Of a DNA stretch of 64,000 nucleotides, positions 46,690-54,696 are shown one piece after another. The stretch spans positions 264,617 to 328,616 of the forward strand of contig CAJTDL010000001.1 of assembly GCA_910575035.1 (NCBI GenBank), given 5' to 3'. How positions within the stretch are numbered: the stretch's first letter is position 1; each line of letters opens with the position of its first letter. Both the position numbers and the translations under genes were made by a program. Below the pieces are notes generated by a model. That model was not told the origin of the DNA, did not search any database, and saw only the letters and a program-made list of their open reading frames with translations. This DNA comes from Lachnospiraceae bacterium (lineage in GTDB: Bacteria; Bacillota; Clostridia; Lachnospirales; Lachnospiraceae).

Positions 46690-47943
46690 CTATGCTCTCG
46701 ACTCCCATGAGTTCATTGCCCTCTGCAGGCTGTACCGCAGGGCGTCAATGCAGTGATTATTTTTGTCCGGATACCCGGAAAGCAGATTGCCTTCCTTGTC
46801 CCTCTCATATTCATATTGCGTAATCTCTTTATAGGCGCGTGGCGTTCTTTTGGGGTCTATGACAATGGTGCGACGCTGCAGCCACTTCATACCATACTCA
46901 ACACTTCCAGGTGGCTTATATGCCGCTTTTGCCCATATATCCATATGTTTCAAATCGCTTATAGACTTCGGCTCCGCGGAGTCACATATTGTCTCGAACT
47001 GGTAATGGTACTTCCTGTGCTTGATTTCCCCTGCCAACTGTTCGTTGCTTATCTTGTTCCCGACATATTCATCCAGCAGATATATCTTCTCATGCTTTGG
47101 ATTGTAATGGCTGCGGATGAATGCCATCGGGTCAGGATACCATCCAAAGTCAATCCCTTGATAAATGCGGTCAAACTTTTGTATTTCTTCGTCAGTGATT
47201 GCACGTATCTCCAAGAACTCGAATACCTCGCTGCCTGTTCCTATCGCCTCACCAAGATATTCATGCTGATATGCCCTCTCATTGACTTTCCTCAAATGCT
47301 CCGCATCATCTATGAATTGTTGGCCTAGCCAATCTACTGGCGCATCCCTATAGTCACTCCTGTGACGATAGCTGTCATCCCTCGGTTCATTTACATACAT
47401 GTTCGCCCAATTGTTTATACTGATTGGCGGATTGAAACTCTTGAATACAACAAACTTCTCACCACCACGAAGAATGGACTGCTGCACTGTTCGTATTTCT
47501 TCTGGTCCCGTGAATTCGTCAAGTTCCTCGAACCATAAATATTTGAAATATCCCTGTGATGCTTTAATAGATTTCGTTTTTTTCGCCTTATCCAGCCCCC
47601 GGAATATTATCTTCTGGCCTGTCGGGAGATAAACACACTGCATTGGACTTATTCCGCATTTCCACATGTGCGCTACCCCAAGTTCGTCAATTGCCCACAA
47701 TATCTGTTCGTATACTGATTCGCGCAGCGTTACACCATATTTCCTAAATATAGCAGCATTAGCGTCTTTATCTTTCATCATGCCAAGAATAATCTCCAAC
47801 GATATGAACGAGGACTTCAAACCACCCCTGCCGCCATACAGGTCGTAATATGTATGTGCTTCTTTAACAATATCCCTGTGCACTGGATAATATGCTGGAG
47901 CAATGAGTTTTCCAAAATCAATCACCGTCTCCGATGCTGTCAA
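46690..47943 (-). CDS. Phage terminase large subunit (PBSX type)
   Basis: 417 residues counted from TTG 47943; GTG 47925 (GGAG upstream) is an equally plausible start. Walker A-like GGRGGLKSS (37-45), Walker B region FKYLWFEELDEF, and the nuclease block YQGIDFGWYPDPMAF with SAEPKSISDL are typical of the terminase-6 family. It is the ATP-driven DNA packaging motor and cutting nuclease. Overlaps the small subunit gene. Confidence 0.93.
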   Translation of the reverse strand: MTASETVIDFGKLIAPAYYPVHRDIVKEAHTYYDLYGGRGGLKSSFISLEIILGMMKDKDANAAIFRKYGVTLRESVYEQILWAIDELGVAHMWKCGISPMQCVYLPTGQKIIFRGLDKAKKTKSIKASQGYFKYLWFEELDEFTGPEEIRTVQQSILRGGEKFVVFKSFNPPISINNWANMYVNEPRDDSYRHRSDYRDAPVDWLGQQFIDDAEHLRKVNERAYQHEYLGEAIGTGSEVFEFLEIRAITDEEIQKFDRIYQGIDFGWYPDPMAFIRSHYNPKHEKIYLLDEYVGNKISNEQLAGEIKHRKYHYQFETICDSAEPKSISDLKHMDIWAKAAYKPPGSVEYGMKWLQRRTIVIDPKRTPRAYKEITQYEYERDKEGNLLSGYPDKNNHCIDALRYSLQRAMNSWESRA

Positions 47944-48277
47944 TGATCTTCACCGCCTCTGTTAAATCCACTTTCTGATCCTGTTTGTCCCTCCACTGCT
48001 CTGGTTTCCGGTTTTTCAGCCAGAATATCTGTGCTGTTACATTTCCTTCAAGCGCACTTTTGAACAAAGCGTTCTCTACCTGGTAATCTGATACCTCTTT
48101 CCCCTTTTTTAGGGCAAGAAAAATCGGAATGCTTCTCTTTTTCCAGTTCAAAAGTGTTCGGGCACTGATGCCTATATTTTCAGCCATTTGTACTTCTGTC
48201 AGCCCATCTCTCGCCCATGACTCCAACAGGAAAAGGCTGTTTTCCTCTTCCCACTCTTCTATTGAAACCTTTGCCAT
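47918..48277 (-). CDS. Phage terminase small subunit
   Basis: 119 residues from ATG 48277 (AAGGTGG upstream). The helix-turn-helix LTEVQMAENIGISARTLLNW and the block VENALFKSALEGNVTAQIFWLKNRKPEQWRDK are characteristic. It recognises the packaging site and recruits the large subunit. Confidence 0.9.
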   Translation of the reverse strand: MAKVSIEEWEEENSLFLLESWARDGLTEVQMAENIGISARTLLNWKKRSIPIFLALKKGKEVSDYQVENALFKSALEGNVTAQIFWLKNRKPEQWRDKQDQKVDLTEAVKIIDSIGDGD

Positions 48278-48463
48278 CCGCACACCACCTTAAATGTCTT
48301 TTTTTGTTTGTTTCTGTTTTTATGCCGTTTCCTTCGCTGCTTGAATCGCTTTTCTTTCCTCTATGGTATCATGGAACCCACAATCCGTTGTACCAAATTA
48401 AGCGCCGTTTCGTGTGCCCCAATGCAGGGGAGGATGGCCATGGCAGCCACCCTCCATGCTTAA

Positions 48464-48559
48464 CTACTTTTTCTTTGAGCGTGCTGCTGCAAATACCAGG
48501 GCAACTACCTCAAGCACGGCCAAGGCAAGCACCCCATCAATAAAGCCATGTATGTACAT
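48464..48559 (-). CDS. 31-residue single-helix membrane peptide
   Basis: Starts MYIHGFIDGVLALAVLEVV and ends AAARSKKK; one membrane helix with a basic tail. GGGGGTGA lies 7 bases before the ATG. It follows the 72-residue membrane protein by 13 bases. It could be a holin-like or regulatory peptide. Confidence 0.55.
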   Translation of the reverse strand: MYIHGFIDGVLALAVLEVVALVFAAARSKKK

Positions 48560-48572
48560 CTTGAATCACCCC

Positions 48573-48791
48573 CTATCTGCCCGATGTGCCCATAAAATAG
48601 ATGACCATATACAACGCAGCGAACCCCATCACCATGGCAAGCGTGCCGACCGCATAGTTAAGCAGCGTCACGAGCCTTTTATCGCTCATTGGCTCCCTCT
48701 CAATCCTCGCCGCCTTACAGAACCTGTCCTTGTCCTTCTCTGCCCCCTTTATGCCGTGGATAACCTCTTTGAATTTCCTTTCGTCTTTCAT
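48573..48791 (-). CDS. Small phage membrane protein
   Basis: 72 residues from ATG 48791 (AAGGAGG 7 bases upstream). An alternative ATG at 48818 overlaps the upstream stop (TAATG). A charged N-terminal half is followed by one helix (LLNYAVGTLAMVMGFAALYMVIYFM). The topology, a cytoplasmic charged head with a C-terminal anchor, resembles haemolysin-XhlA-like proteins. Confidence 0.65.
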   Translation of the reverse strand: MKDERKFKEVIHGIKGAEKDKDRFCKAARIEREPMSDKRLVTLLNYAVGTLAMVMGFAALYMVIYFMGTSGR

Positions 48792-48817
48792 GCTTTTGCC
48801 TCCTTCCCTCTTTGCCA

Positions 48818-48934
48818 TTATGCCGCACTCCCGTCTAACAGTCTTTCCGCAAACCTCTGTATCAGCTCCAAGTACTCTTCATTGCTGATTTTGTCAATAA
48901 TTTCATGGATCACTGTTTTTAAGTCAATATTCAT
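48818..48934 (-). CDS. 38-residue small protein
   Basis: Starts MNIDLKTVIHEIIDKISNEE and ends LLDGSAA. It overlaps the ImmA-like gene by 4 bases (ATGA) and the next gene by 1 (TAATG), so coupling at both ends supports it. Helical; function unknown. Confidence 0.6.
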   Translation of the reverse strand: MNIDLKTVIHEIIDKISNEEYLELIQRFAERLLDGSAA

Positions 48935-49368
48935 TCTGCACCGCCTTTCTGTCCGACTGACAATGCCGCCAAAAGCATCTTAGCCGCCCCGTCTGCCTGT
49001 TCCTCATACTCTTCATGCCTATCGCTGGCAATAGTGTCCCCTTTATCATAATGCAGGTAATAATGTGCCAGTTCATGCGCAAGGGTATAAACATATTCAT
49101 CAAAGGACATGCCCATCCTAATGCCTATCTTTACCTCGCCACGGACACATTTGAGACGGCCTTTACTTACCGGGAGCGGCGCAAACCCGACAATAACATT
49201 ATTCTCCTCTGCCAGATGTATAAGCCTTTCCATTTCCTCGGCGGTGTACGCCACACTCTCCGCGGCCATCAGCCCTTTGGCACTTGACACCATTGGTATG
49301 AAGGTAACTGTTCCTCCCATGCCGCCAATAAGATTTACCAATTTTACAAAAATTTCGTGTTTTCCCAT
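48931..49368 (-). CDS. ImmA/IrrE-type metallopeptidase
   Basis: 145 residues. The zinc motif HELAHYYLH is followed by the third ligand region EEYEEQADGAAKMLL. GAGGAAATT precedes the ATG. In ICEBs1 such a peptidase cleaves the element repressor to start induction; here it may act on the 262-residue repressor. It lies in the replication-side operon, not next to the repressor, which is less usual. Confidence 0.85.
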   Translation of the reverse strand: MGKHEIFVKLVNLIGGMGGTVTFIPMVSSAKGLMAAESVAYTAEEMERLIHLAEENNVIVGFAPLPVSKGRLKCVRGEVKIGIRMGMSFDEYVYTLAHELAHYYLHYDKGDTIASDRHEEYEEQADGAAKMLLAALSVGQKGGAE

Positions 49369-49473
49369 AATTTCCTCTTCCCTTTCTGCCGGAAGCCGTG
49401 GTATTATGTACCTGTGATGTGTACGGCTCCGGCTGTGCTGCCCTGTAGGTATTGGCGTACCTATGGGGCGTTT

Positions 49474-49695
49474 TCATTCCTGCGGCATATAAAAGTTGCA
49501 CCGCCCGTTCCTCTGGTACTCAAACACTTCTTTCAATACTTCTTTCGCCCTGTCAATCGTGGCATATTTCCCCAATACAGGAACACTCCTGGAATTACTT
49601 GCAACAATGCCTTCATTACTGGATGGAATCTGCTCCACCCATACGCAGCGTGGCTGCTCAATAATTATTGTTTGGTCTTGAACCATTATTTTCAT
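49474..49695 (-). CDS. Phage hypothetical protein
   Basis: 73 residues from ATG 49695 (AAGGGAG upstream): MKIMVQDQTIIIEQPRCVWV, then GKYATIDRAKEVLKEVFEYQ. This small domain with a predicted beta start recurs in Firmicutes phages. Function unknown. Confidence 0.65.
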   Translation of the reverse strand: MKIMVQDQTIIIEQPRCVWVEQIPSSNEGIVASNSRSVPVLGKYATIDRAKEVLKEVFEYQRNGRCNFYMPQE

Positions 49696-49729
49696 GGGTT
49701 CTCCCTTCTGATTCTCTCTATATATCAAT

Positions 49730-49830
49730 ATACCATTTCTAGTATTGCTTACCATTCCTAACCATTTCTTCTACAACATAGCCATTATTGGCAATGGTTA
49801 GAAATAGTTGGAAACAAAAGAAATGGTTAA
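49730..49830. other. Iteron-like cluster, candidate replication origin of the element
   Basis: Copies of (A/T)ACCATTYCT lie at 49731, 49750 and 49760. Inverted copies AATGGTTA lie at 49793 and 49822. AT-rich DNA flanks the cluster on both sides. It lies directly 3' of the RepA-like ATPase gene, the place where staphylococcal pathogenicity-island origins are found. Origin function is inferred. Confidence 0.5.
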
Positions 49831-49846
49831 AGTATATATACAGAGA

Positions 49847-50854
49847 TTATCTATTATCTGTCCTGCATAACTTAAATATATGGACACTTGATGCTTTGCC
49901 TTTGCTGATAGTTCCATGTTCGATGTTATCAATCATTTTCAACTGGTATTCTAGTTTTTTAATCTCGTCTGATAGCTGCCTTGGTGTGGAATTTATCTGT
50001 ATGCCATGCTTCTCTGCATATTCAACCAGTTCCGTCATGCGTCCACGCCATTGCCCAGTTTCTTCTAAGGATTTATTTATTGCCATCACGGTCGGGTTAT
50101 TTCGGTACTTCCTTAAAGCATCCATTTCCTGCATCTCTTCCAGCGTGCCCACCTTTATCCATTTGCAGTCCTGCATCTCAATGACGAAGGCATCACTATC
50201 AACATCACGCCCACGTATGTATAGCTTCGCCTGCTTATCAGAGACATTCTCTTTTTTCATCACCATCATTAAATCCAATGCCCCTGTAAGCCCCCTCGTG
50301 CCTGATATGGAGAAGAATGGGTCATTGGGGTTGTCCATCTTGCTTGTGTGGTGTATCAGCAGCATTGCCAGATTGTGCTTCTTTGCAAATGATTTCAATT
50401 TGTTCATTTCCTTGTAGTCATACCCATAGGCTCCGCCATCCCTGTTGTTGTACTGCCCCCGGATGCACTGTAATGTGTCCACTATGACAAGGCGTAAGTC
50501 TGTCATGCTTTGGTATACCAATTCCATCTGCTCTATGAAGCCATTGGATAGATCATTAATATCAATGCAATAATTGAATGTGTTTGGCAGCTTGTCCCCG
50601 TCAAATATGCGCTTAATCCTTGTTTTCATGCGGTTATCACTATCTTCTAAGGCAAGGTACAGGCAGTTGCATTTATTTGTGTCATACCCTAGGAATTTAC
50701 GCCCCTGCGCCACGCAAAGGCACATGAGCAATGCAAACCATGATTTCCCGATTTTAGGGTCTGCTGCAAGCATTGACAGCCCAGGGGAAAGCATATCGTT
50801 GATAATAAAATCAATCTTTTCCACATGCTCCAAGTCAATCATGTCCCCTTTCAT
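49847..50854 (-). CDS. RepA-like hexameric helicase/AAA ATPase
   Basis: 335 residues from ATG 50854. Walker A AADPKIGKSWFALL, Walker B LRLVIVDTLQ, and ISGTRGLTGALDLMMVM are typical of the AAA_25/RepA helicase group. A C-terminal winged-helix-like part follows (QINSTPRQLSDEIKKLEYQL). There is no ribosome binding site at this ATG. The frame is open for about 50 codons further upstream (to 51004) with plausible protein (IIKPKKPTEIPIL) but no standard start codon. Likely replication protein of the element. Confidence 0.85.
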   Translation of the reverse strand: MKGDMIDLEHVEKIDFIINDMLSPGLSMLAADPKIGKSWFALLMCLCVAQGRKFLGYDTNKCNCLYLALEDSDNRMKTRIKRIFDGDKLPNTFNYCIDINDLSNGFIEQMELVYQSMTDLRLVIVDTLQCIRGQYNNRDGGAYGYDYKEMNKLKSFAKKHNLAMLLIHHTSKMDNPNDPFFSISGTRGLTGALDLMMVMKKENVSDKQAKLYIRGRDVDSDAFVIEMQDCKWIKVGTLEEMQEMDALRKYRNNPTVMAINKSLEETGQWRGRMTELVEYAEKHGIQINSTPRQLSDEIKKLEYQLKMIDNIEHGTISKGKASSVHIFKLCRTDNR

Positions 50855-50910
50855 AAGTATTGGTATTTCTGTCGGCTTTTTTGGTTTTATTATGCCACGC
50901 TCTGTGGTGA

Positions 50911-51294
50911 TTAGGTTGCGCCTGTTAAGTTCTCTAACAATGTTATCAAGTCTTTGTTGCTCATCCGCTGCAAATGCTCCACTTCCTCCTGTTTCCGTTT
51001 TTCCTCACCCTCCTTTCTCCTCTTCTCCCATTGTCTCTCGCATTCCAGCCGATACCAATGTGCAACCTCTTTCAGTTCAGCATCACGCTTTGATTCATAT
51101 TCCTGCACCCAAGAGGTATAATGTTCCCTCGCCCGGACGCATCCAACCTTTTCTAAAGCCGCAATGGCTTCTTCTGAAAAACCGGGATATGATAATTCAA
51201 AGCTATAAATACGCTTCATAAATTCCTTTGTCAGATTCATATCAGGCTGGATTAAGGCAAGCAATGCTTCCTTATTCGGTGTGCATTGCATCAT
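50911..51294 (-). CDS. Phage protein, helical, unknown
   Basis: 127 residues from ATG 51294 (GGGGAATA upstream). It begins MMQCTPNKEALLALIQPDMN and has a Lys/Glu-rich coiled coil near the end (EKRRKEGEEKRKQEEVEHL). It overlaps the excisionase-like gene by 23 bases. The start of the ATPase reading frame lies inside its 3' end. Confidence 0.65.
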   Translation of the reverse strand: MMQCTPNKEALLALIQPDMNLTKEFMKRIYSFELSYPGFSEEAIAALEKVGCVRAREHYTSWVQEYESKRDAELKEVAHWYRLECERQWEKRRKEGEEKRKQEEVEHLQRMSNKDLITLLENLTGAT

Positions 51295-51667
51295 TATTCC
51301 CCGTCTCCCCAGCATTCAGGTAGTCCACCAGCTTGTCCCAGTTAATCAGACGCTTGTTTCCTGCCTTGATATGTACAATCTGCCCGTTGATGCACATCTT
51401 CCGCAGCCTGTCATAAGAAATGCCTGTCCGGCTGGATGCTTCCTTGATTGTTACCATCTGTACTGTGTTTTCTGTTTGATTGCCCTGAGCTGCCTGCTCC
51501 TTCTGCCCATGTGCCTGTTCCACAGGAACCCTAAGGCTTGCCAGTTCCTTGTCAATGGCTTCCAGTTCGGGTCCATACTCTGGCTTCCAGCTTATCCCGG
51601 AATGCATGATTATGAAGAACTTTCTGTTCATCAATTCGATGATCCTGTATACCTCTTTGTCTGTCAT
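51272..51667 (-). CDS. Excisionase-family helix-turn-helix protein
   Basis: 131 residues. The C-terminal half carries VTIKEASSRTGISYDRLRKM with IVHIKAGNKRLINWDKLVDYL, a MerR-like excisionase domain. The N-terminal 70 residues are helical with unknown role. AAAGGAG precedes the ATG. It could help excision or regulate the operon. Confidence 0.8.
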   Translation of the reverse strand: MTDKEVYRIIELMNRKFFIIMHSGISWKPEYGPELEAIDKELASLRVPVEQAHGQKEQAAQGNQTENTVQMVTIKEASSRTGISYDRLRKMCINGQIVHIKAGNKRLINWDKLVDYLNAGETGNNDAMHTE

Positions 51668-51996
51668 GGCTGCTCCTTTCCGCTCCAGGCTCTGATTGTC
51701 GGCCAGTTGCTTTCCAGTGCGCTTACAATCTTAATTCCCTTCTTTTCTGGCTCTTCTGGAATTTGAATAATATCCTTTACATATTCCTCCGACACCATAA
51801 GCGGCGTTTCTCCGTCTTCAAATTCGGGATTATAAAGCATATCAATACCGATAATTACATTATCAACCTGCCGTTCTAACTCTAGCATTATACCGCTGTC
51901 CATGTGATTGATTCCGGTAAGAACCTTTGCTACCGTAAATCCCTCCATCATACTTTCGCTTACCTCTGCATAATCTCTGAATACTTTCTTTGCCAT
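51664..51996 (-). CDS. Hypothetical element protein
   Basis: 110 residues (MAKKVFRDYAEVSESMMEGF...), acidic, with no recognised domain. AAAGGAGAAAA precedes the ATG; it overlaps the next gene by 4 bases. Confidence 0.65.
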   Translation of the reverse strand: MAKKVFRDYAEVSESMMEGFTVAKVLTGINHMDSGIMLELERQVDNVIIGIDMLYNPEFEDGETPLMVSEEYVKDIIQIPEEPEKKGIKIVSALESNWPTIRAWSGKEQP

Positions 51997-52014
51997 TTTC
52001 TGTTTTCTCCTTTC

Positions 52015-52212
52015 TTAGTCCTCTAAAATTTCAGCTACATCCACGCCAAGAGCCTTTGCAATCTTAAGTAGTGTTCTAGCCTGACAATTCTTTCCATTGA
52101 TGATTGTAGAAAGATTTCCTCTGCTCATGCAAGATTTTTCTGCAAGGTCTTTCTGGAACATACCATTTTCTGCCATGATAAAAGATATTTTATCCTTGCT
52201 TATCCTTGGCAT
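52015..52212 (-). CDS. Cro-like XRE regulator
   Basis: 65 residues, essentially one helix-turn-helix domain: MFQKDLAEKSCMSRGNLSTI with ALGVDVAEILED. AAGGAGGTGAG precedes the ATG. It is the first gene of the leftward operon and diverges from the repressor gene. Confidence 0.88.
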   Translation of the reverse strand: MPRISKDKISFIMAENGMFQKDLAEKSCMSRGNLSTIINGKNCQARTLLKIAKALGVDVAEILED

Positions 52213-52229
52213 CTTCTCACCTCCTTTTT

Positions 52230-52257
52230 TACACGTTTTTGTGTATTTTGTGATTTA
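52230..52257. promoter_or_regulatory. Operator-like repeat, leftward side
   Basis: The palindrome TACAC-N6-GTGTA (52230-52245) overlaps TTTTTGTGTATTTTGTGAT (52236-52254). The latter recurs with one change at 52310-52328 over the rightward promoter. This is the expected binding site for the Cro/CI pair. Confidence 0.65.
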
Positions 52258-52286
52258 AGTATAGTACACGATTTTGGGAATGTCAA
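52258..52286 (-). promoter_or_regulatory. Leftward promoter of the element operon
   Basis: On the minus strand TTGACA (52286-52281), a 17-base spacer and TATACT (52263-52258), directly upstream of the Cro-like gene. Confidence 0.8.
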
Positions 52287-52304
52287 TACTTTTTTTAAAA
52301 AAGT

Positions 52305-52333
52305 TTGCATTTTTGTGTAATTTGTGATATGCT
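52305..52333 (+). promoter_or_regulatory. Rightward promoter of the repressor gene
   Basis: TTGCAT (52305-52310), a 17-base spacer and TATGCT (52328-52333). The second operator repeat covers the spacer. Confidence 0.65.
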
Positions 52334-52351
52334 TTATTCAAGAGGTGTGTG

Positions 52352-53140
52352 ATGATGGGAATTAATCAATATATAAAAATTGGCTTAAAAATAAAAAAGG
52401 CTAGAATATCCAAAGGTATTCGACAAAAAGATATGGCTGAAAAATTAGGCTTATCTGTTTCAACTTACTCAAATTATGAAAACAATTATAGAGAACCAAA
52501 ATTGGATATCGTTGAAAAAATATGTAGAATCCTGGATATGACTATTGATGAACTTGTAGACTTCCCTATTAGTAATGATGAATCTTGTATGACTGATTCT
52601 TTATCATATGAACAATCCCATTCATATGCCAGTTCAGAAGAAGAATTTAATAAACTGCAAGAAAACCGTCAAATAGAGTTTACAAAAAAAAATCATAGCA
52701 ATGTCCATAAATACGATGCAAGCATCCGTATAAAGCCAACGTCTGAACAAATAGAAAAATATTTGAAAAATGCAAAAGCGGAAGAACTACTTAAAAGACA
52801 AGCTTCTGGTGAAAAACTTACAGATGAAGAATACCAAGAAGTCTCCAACTATATTGAGCAAACAAAAGAAATCTACTCTGAAATACGTTTTAAAATAAAT
52901 AATATTTTTGATAGTTTAAATAGAATATCTAAAAGATGTTTGGAACTGGAGAATATACAAAGACAAGAGAATATACGAATACTTGATAAACACCTTCGGG
53001 AAATTAAAAGCATGATGGCTGATCAACCTGATAACCAAGAAAACCTAAATGATATTGGACGACAAAAAGTGAACGATTATATAGCTGACTTATCCAATAT
53101 CCCTGAATACCAAAAAAATAATGACCCACCCCAAGAATAA
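52352..53140 (+). CDS. XRE-family repressor of the element
   Basis: 262 residues from ATG 52352 (AGAGGTG upstream). The N-terminal helix-turn-helix is KDMAEKLGLSVSTYSNYENN. The C-terminal part is helical and Lys/Glu-rich with no peptidase motif, so it is not a LexA/CI self-cleaving type. It is much more AT-rich than its neighbours, a sign of foreign origin. Probable lysogeny repressor; candidate substrate of the ImmA-like peptidase. Confidence 0.85.
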   Translation: MMGINQYIKIGLKIKKARISKGIRQKDMAEKLGLSVSTYSNYENNYREPKLDIVEKICRILDMTIDELVDFPISNDESCMTDSLSYEQSHSYASSEEEFNKLQENRQIEFTKKNHSNVHKYDASIRIKPTSEQIEKYLKNAKAEELLKRQASGEKLTDEEYQEVSNYIEQTKEIYSEIRFKINNIFDSLNRISKRCLELENIQRQENIRILDKHLREIKSMMADQPDNQENLNDIGRQKVNDYIADLSNIPEYQKNNDPPQE

Positions 53141-53216
53141 CCCTGTACGGCAAAGATCATCACAGAGAATGCTCTACCCAAAACCACATACAATAACCAC
53201 GAAAGGAAGTGTAATA

Positions 53217-53426
53217 ATGAGTTATAAAGAAATGGCAAAAAGCCTTATAGACCAGATACCAGATAGCAAAATGTATTACATTGTCGCTTACCTGCAGGGT
53301 GCAGCAGTTCCAGAGGAAATGCCAAATGCAGAAACAATCGCATCTATTGAGGAATTGGAGAGTGGCGGTGGCACTCTCTTTACTGGCAGTACAGAGGCTT
53401 TATTTAATGAATTGATGGAGGAATAG
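53217..53426 (+). CDS. Antitoxin of a YafQ-type module
   Basis: 69 residues from ATG 53217 (AAAGGAAG upstream): MSYKEMAKSLIDQIPDSKMY, with an acidic C-terminus. Its length, position and 3-base gap to the toxin gene fit a type II antitoxin, though a DinJ/RelB DNA-binding motif is not obvious. Confidence 0.75.
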   Translation: MSYKEMAKSLIDQIPDSKMYYIVAYLQGAAVPEEMPNAETIASIEELESGGGTLFTGSTEALFNELMEE

Positions 53427-53429
53427 CCT

Positions 53430-53702
53430 ATGCTTAATGTCAGATACTCCACAAAATTCAAGAAAGATTTCAAAGCGTGCATAAAGCGTGGGTATAAAAT
53501 GTCCCTGCTCCAACAGGCTATTGACACTTTGCGTATCCCCGCCCCGCTCCCGGAAAAGAATAAAGACCATAATTTAACTGGGAATTATTCAGGATATAGG
53601 GAATGCCACATTGCCCCAGACTGGCTGCTTATATACAAGCTAGTCGGAAATGAATTGAGATTAGATCGAACTGGCACACATGCTGATCTGTTTGGTATGT
53701 AA
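53430..53702 (+). CDS. YafQ-family mRNA interferase toxin
   Basis: 90 residues. KFKKDFKACIKRGYKMSLLQQ and LTGNYSGYRECHIAPDWLLIY match the RelE/YafQ fold, with His near WLLIYKL and a C-terminal HADLFG. Toxins of this family cleave mRNA in the ribosome. It may stabilise the element. Confidence 0.9.
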   Translation: MLNVRYSTKFKKDFKACIKRGYKMSLLQQAIDTLRIPAPLPEKNKDHNLTGNYSGYRECHIAPDWLLIYKLVGNELRLDRTGTHADLFGM

Positions 53703-54339
53703 AAACATATCCAATATGACCGCTCTATCTGCCCGATATAGGCATTTTATACATTTATTGATATAAACCCATCAATAACCATTATGCCCGCATATGGACG
53801 GCTGGGAGCGTCACAGGACACACATCCCCAAAAGCGTACCTACAGGTACGGGTTCACGCTTGTGGAGAAACCAAAATTGGATTCTCCTAATCAGCGGCAG
53901 TGTGCCCCAAATCAGGGCATAGACAGCCGTCCGTTTTTCGGACAGCTGTACACATGACAAAGCCAAATGGCTCTAACCACGGACAAATGGTTGTGGTCGG
54001 CGGCAAAAGGACAACTTGTCCCCTTCTTAGGAAGGAGTCTCCCAGGCCAGAGGGTCTCCGAAATAGCGACTCCCTACTTTGGAGGATATCATCAACACTT
54101 GTGTCGAGCCTAAGCTCCTTCCAGGAGCCGGGAGCAAAATTGCGTTGGGGAAAAGGGCAAATTACCTTTTCTGATTTTAAATGAGGAAAGTTCAAGACTA
54201 AGCACTCGCATTTCAAATACGAGTGCTCGAACGATTTCAAATCGGGAATTACTGCACCATGACAATATAATATGCTTACCAAGGGAGCCGAAGGGGCGAT
54301 ATGCCAGCCGCCGAGTATTATGAAAGGGGGCTGATGCCA
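53703..54339. other. Structured gene-free region upstream of the holin-like toxin
   Basis: No supported gene. Several hairpins are visible: ACAGC-CGTCCG...CGGAC-AGCTGT (53930-53957), and a near-perfect palindrome AGCACTCG...CGAGTGCT (about 54201-54228). It may be a structured leader or antitoxin-RNA region for the small toxin gene. Confidence 0.45.
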
Positions 54340-54426
54340 ATGGTTACATACAGTGAATTGTTTACGTTTGTAATTATGCTTTGCGCCGTTATAACTCTTG
54401 TTATCAACATTAGACGCAAAAAGTAG
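54340..54426 (+). CDS. Holin-like type I toxin
   Basis: 28 residues: MVTYSELFTFVIMLCAVITL then VINIRRKK. One membrane helix with a basic end, matching the putative holin-like toxin family. GGGGG lies 9 bases before ATG 54340. A terminator begins at the stop codon. Small toxins of this kind are normally silenced by an antisense RNA. Confidence 0.8.
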   Translation: MVTYSELFTFVIMLCAVITLVINIRRKK

Positions 54427-54460
54427 CGCCCTCGCTCTGGTAAAGTAAGGCGCTACTTTT
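54419..54460. terminator. Bidirectional terminator of the small toxin gene
   Basis: AAAAGTAGCGCC pairs with GGCGCTACTTTT; both strands have T-runs. Read leftward it could also end a convergent RNA. Confidence 0.8.
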
Positions 54461-54600
54461 GTAGTTAACTATTTTCCGGCGGCTGGCCGCATCCAGCTTT
54501 CGGCTCTCTTGTTAAGCATATTATATATCATGCACACAGATTTTTCAACCCCCAAATGAAAAGCCCCAGCGCACCACCGCCAGAGCCTTCCAGATATACC

Positions 54601-54659
54601 ATAAAGGATTATGATATACATACAACATTGAATAAGGCCAGTATATCACAATCCTTTAT
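54601..54659. repeat. 19-bp inverted repeat upstream of the integrase
   Basis: ATAAAGGATTATGATATAC (54601-54619) and GTATATCACAATCCTTTAT (54641-54659) are inverted with one mismatch. It lies 38 bases before the integrase start and may be a regulatory or excisionase site. Confidence 0.6.
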
Positions 54660-54696
54660 AAAATGCACCCATTTTTAGGAAAGGAATGATATTTTT

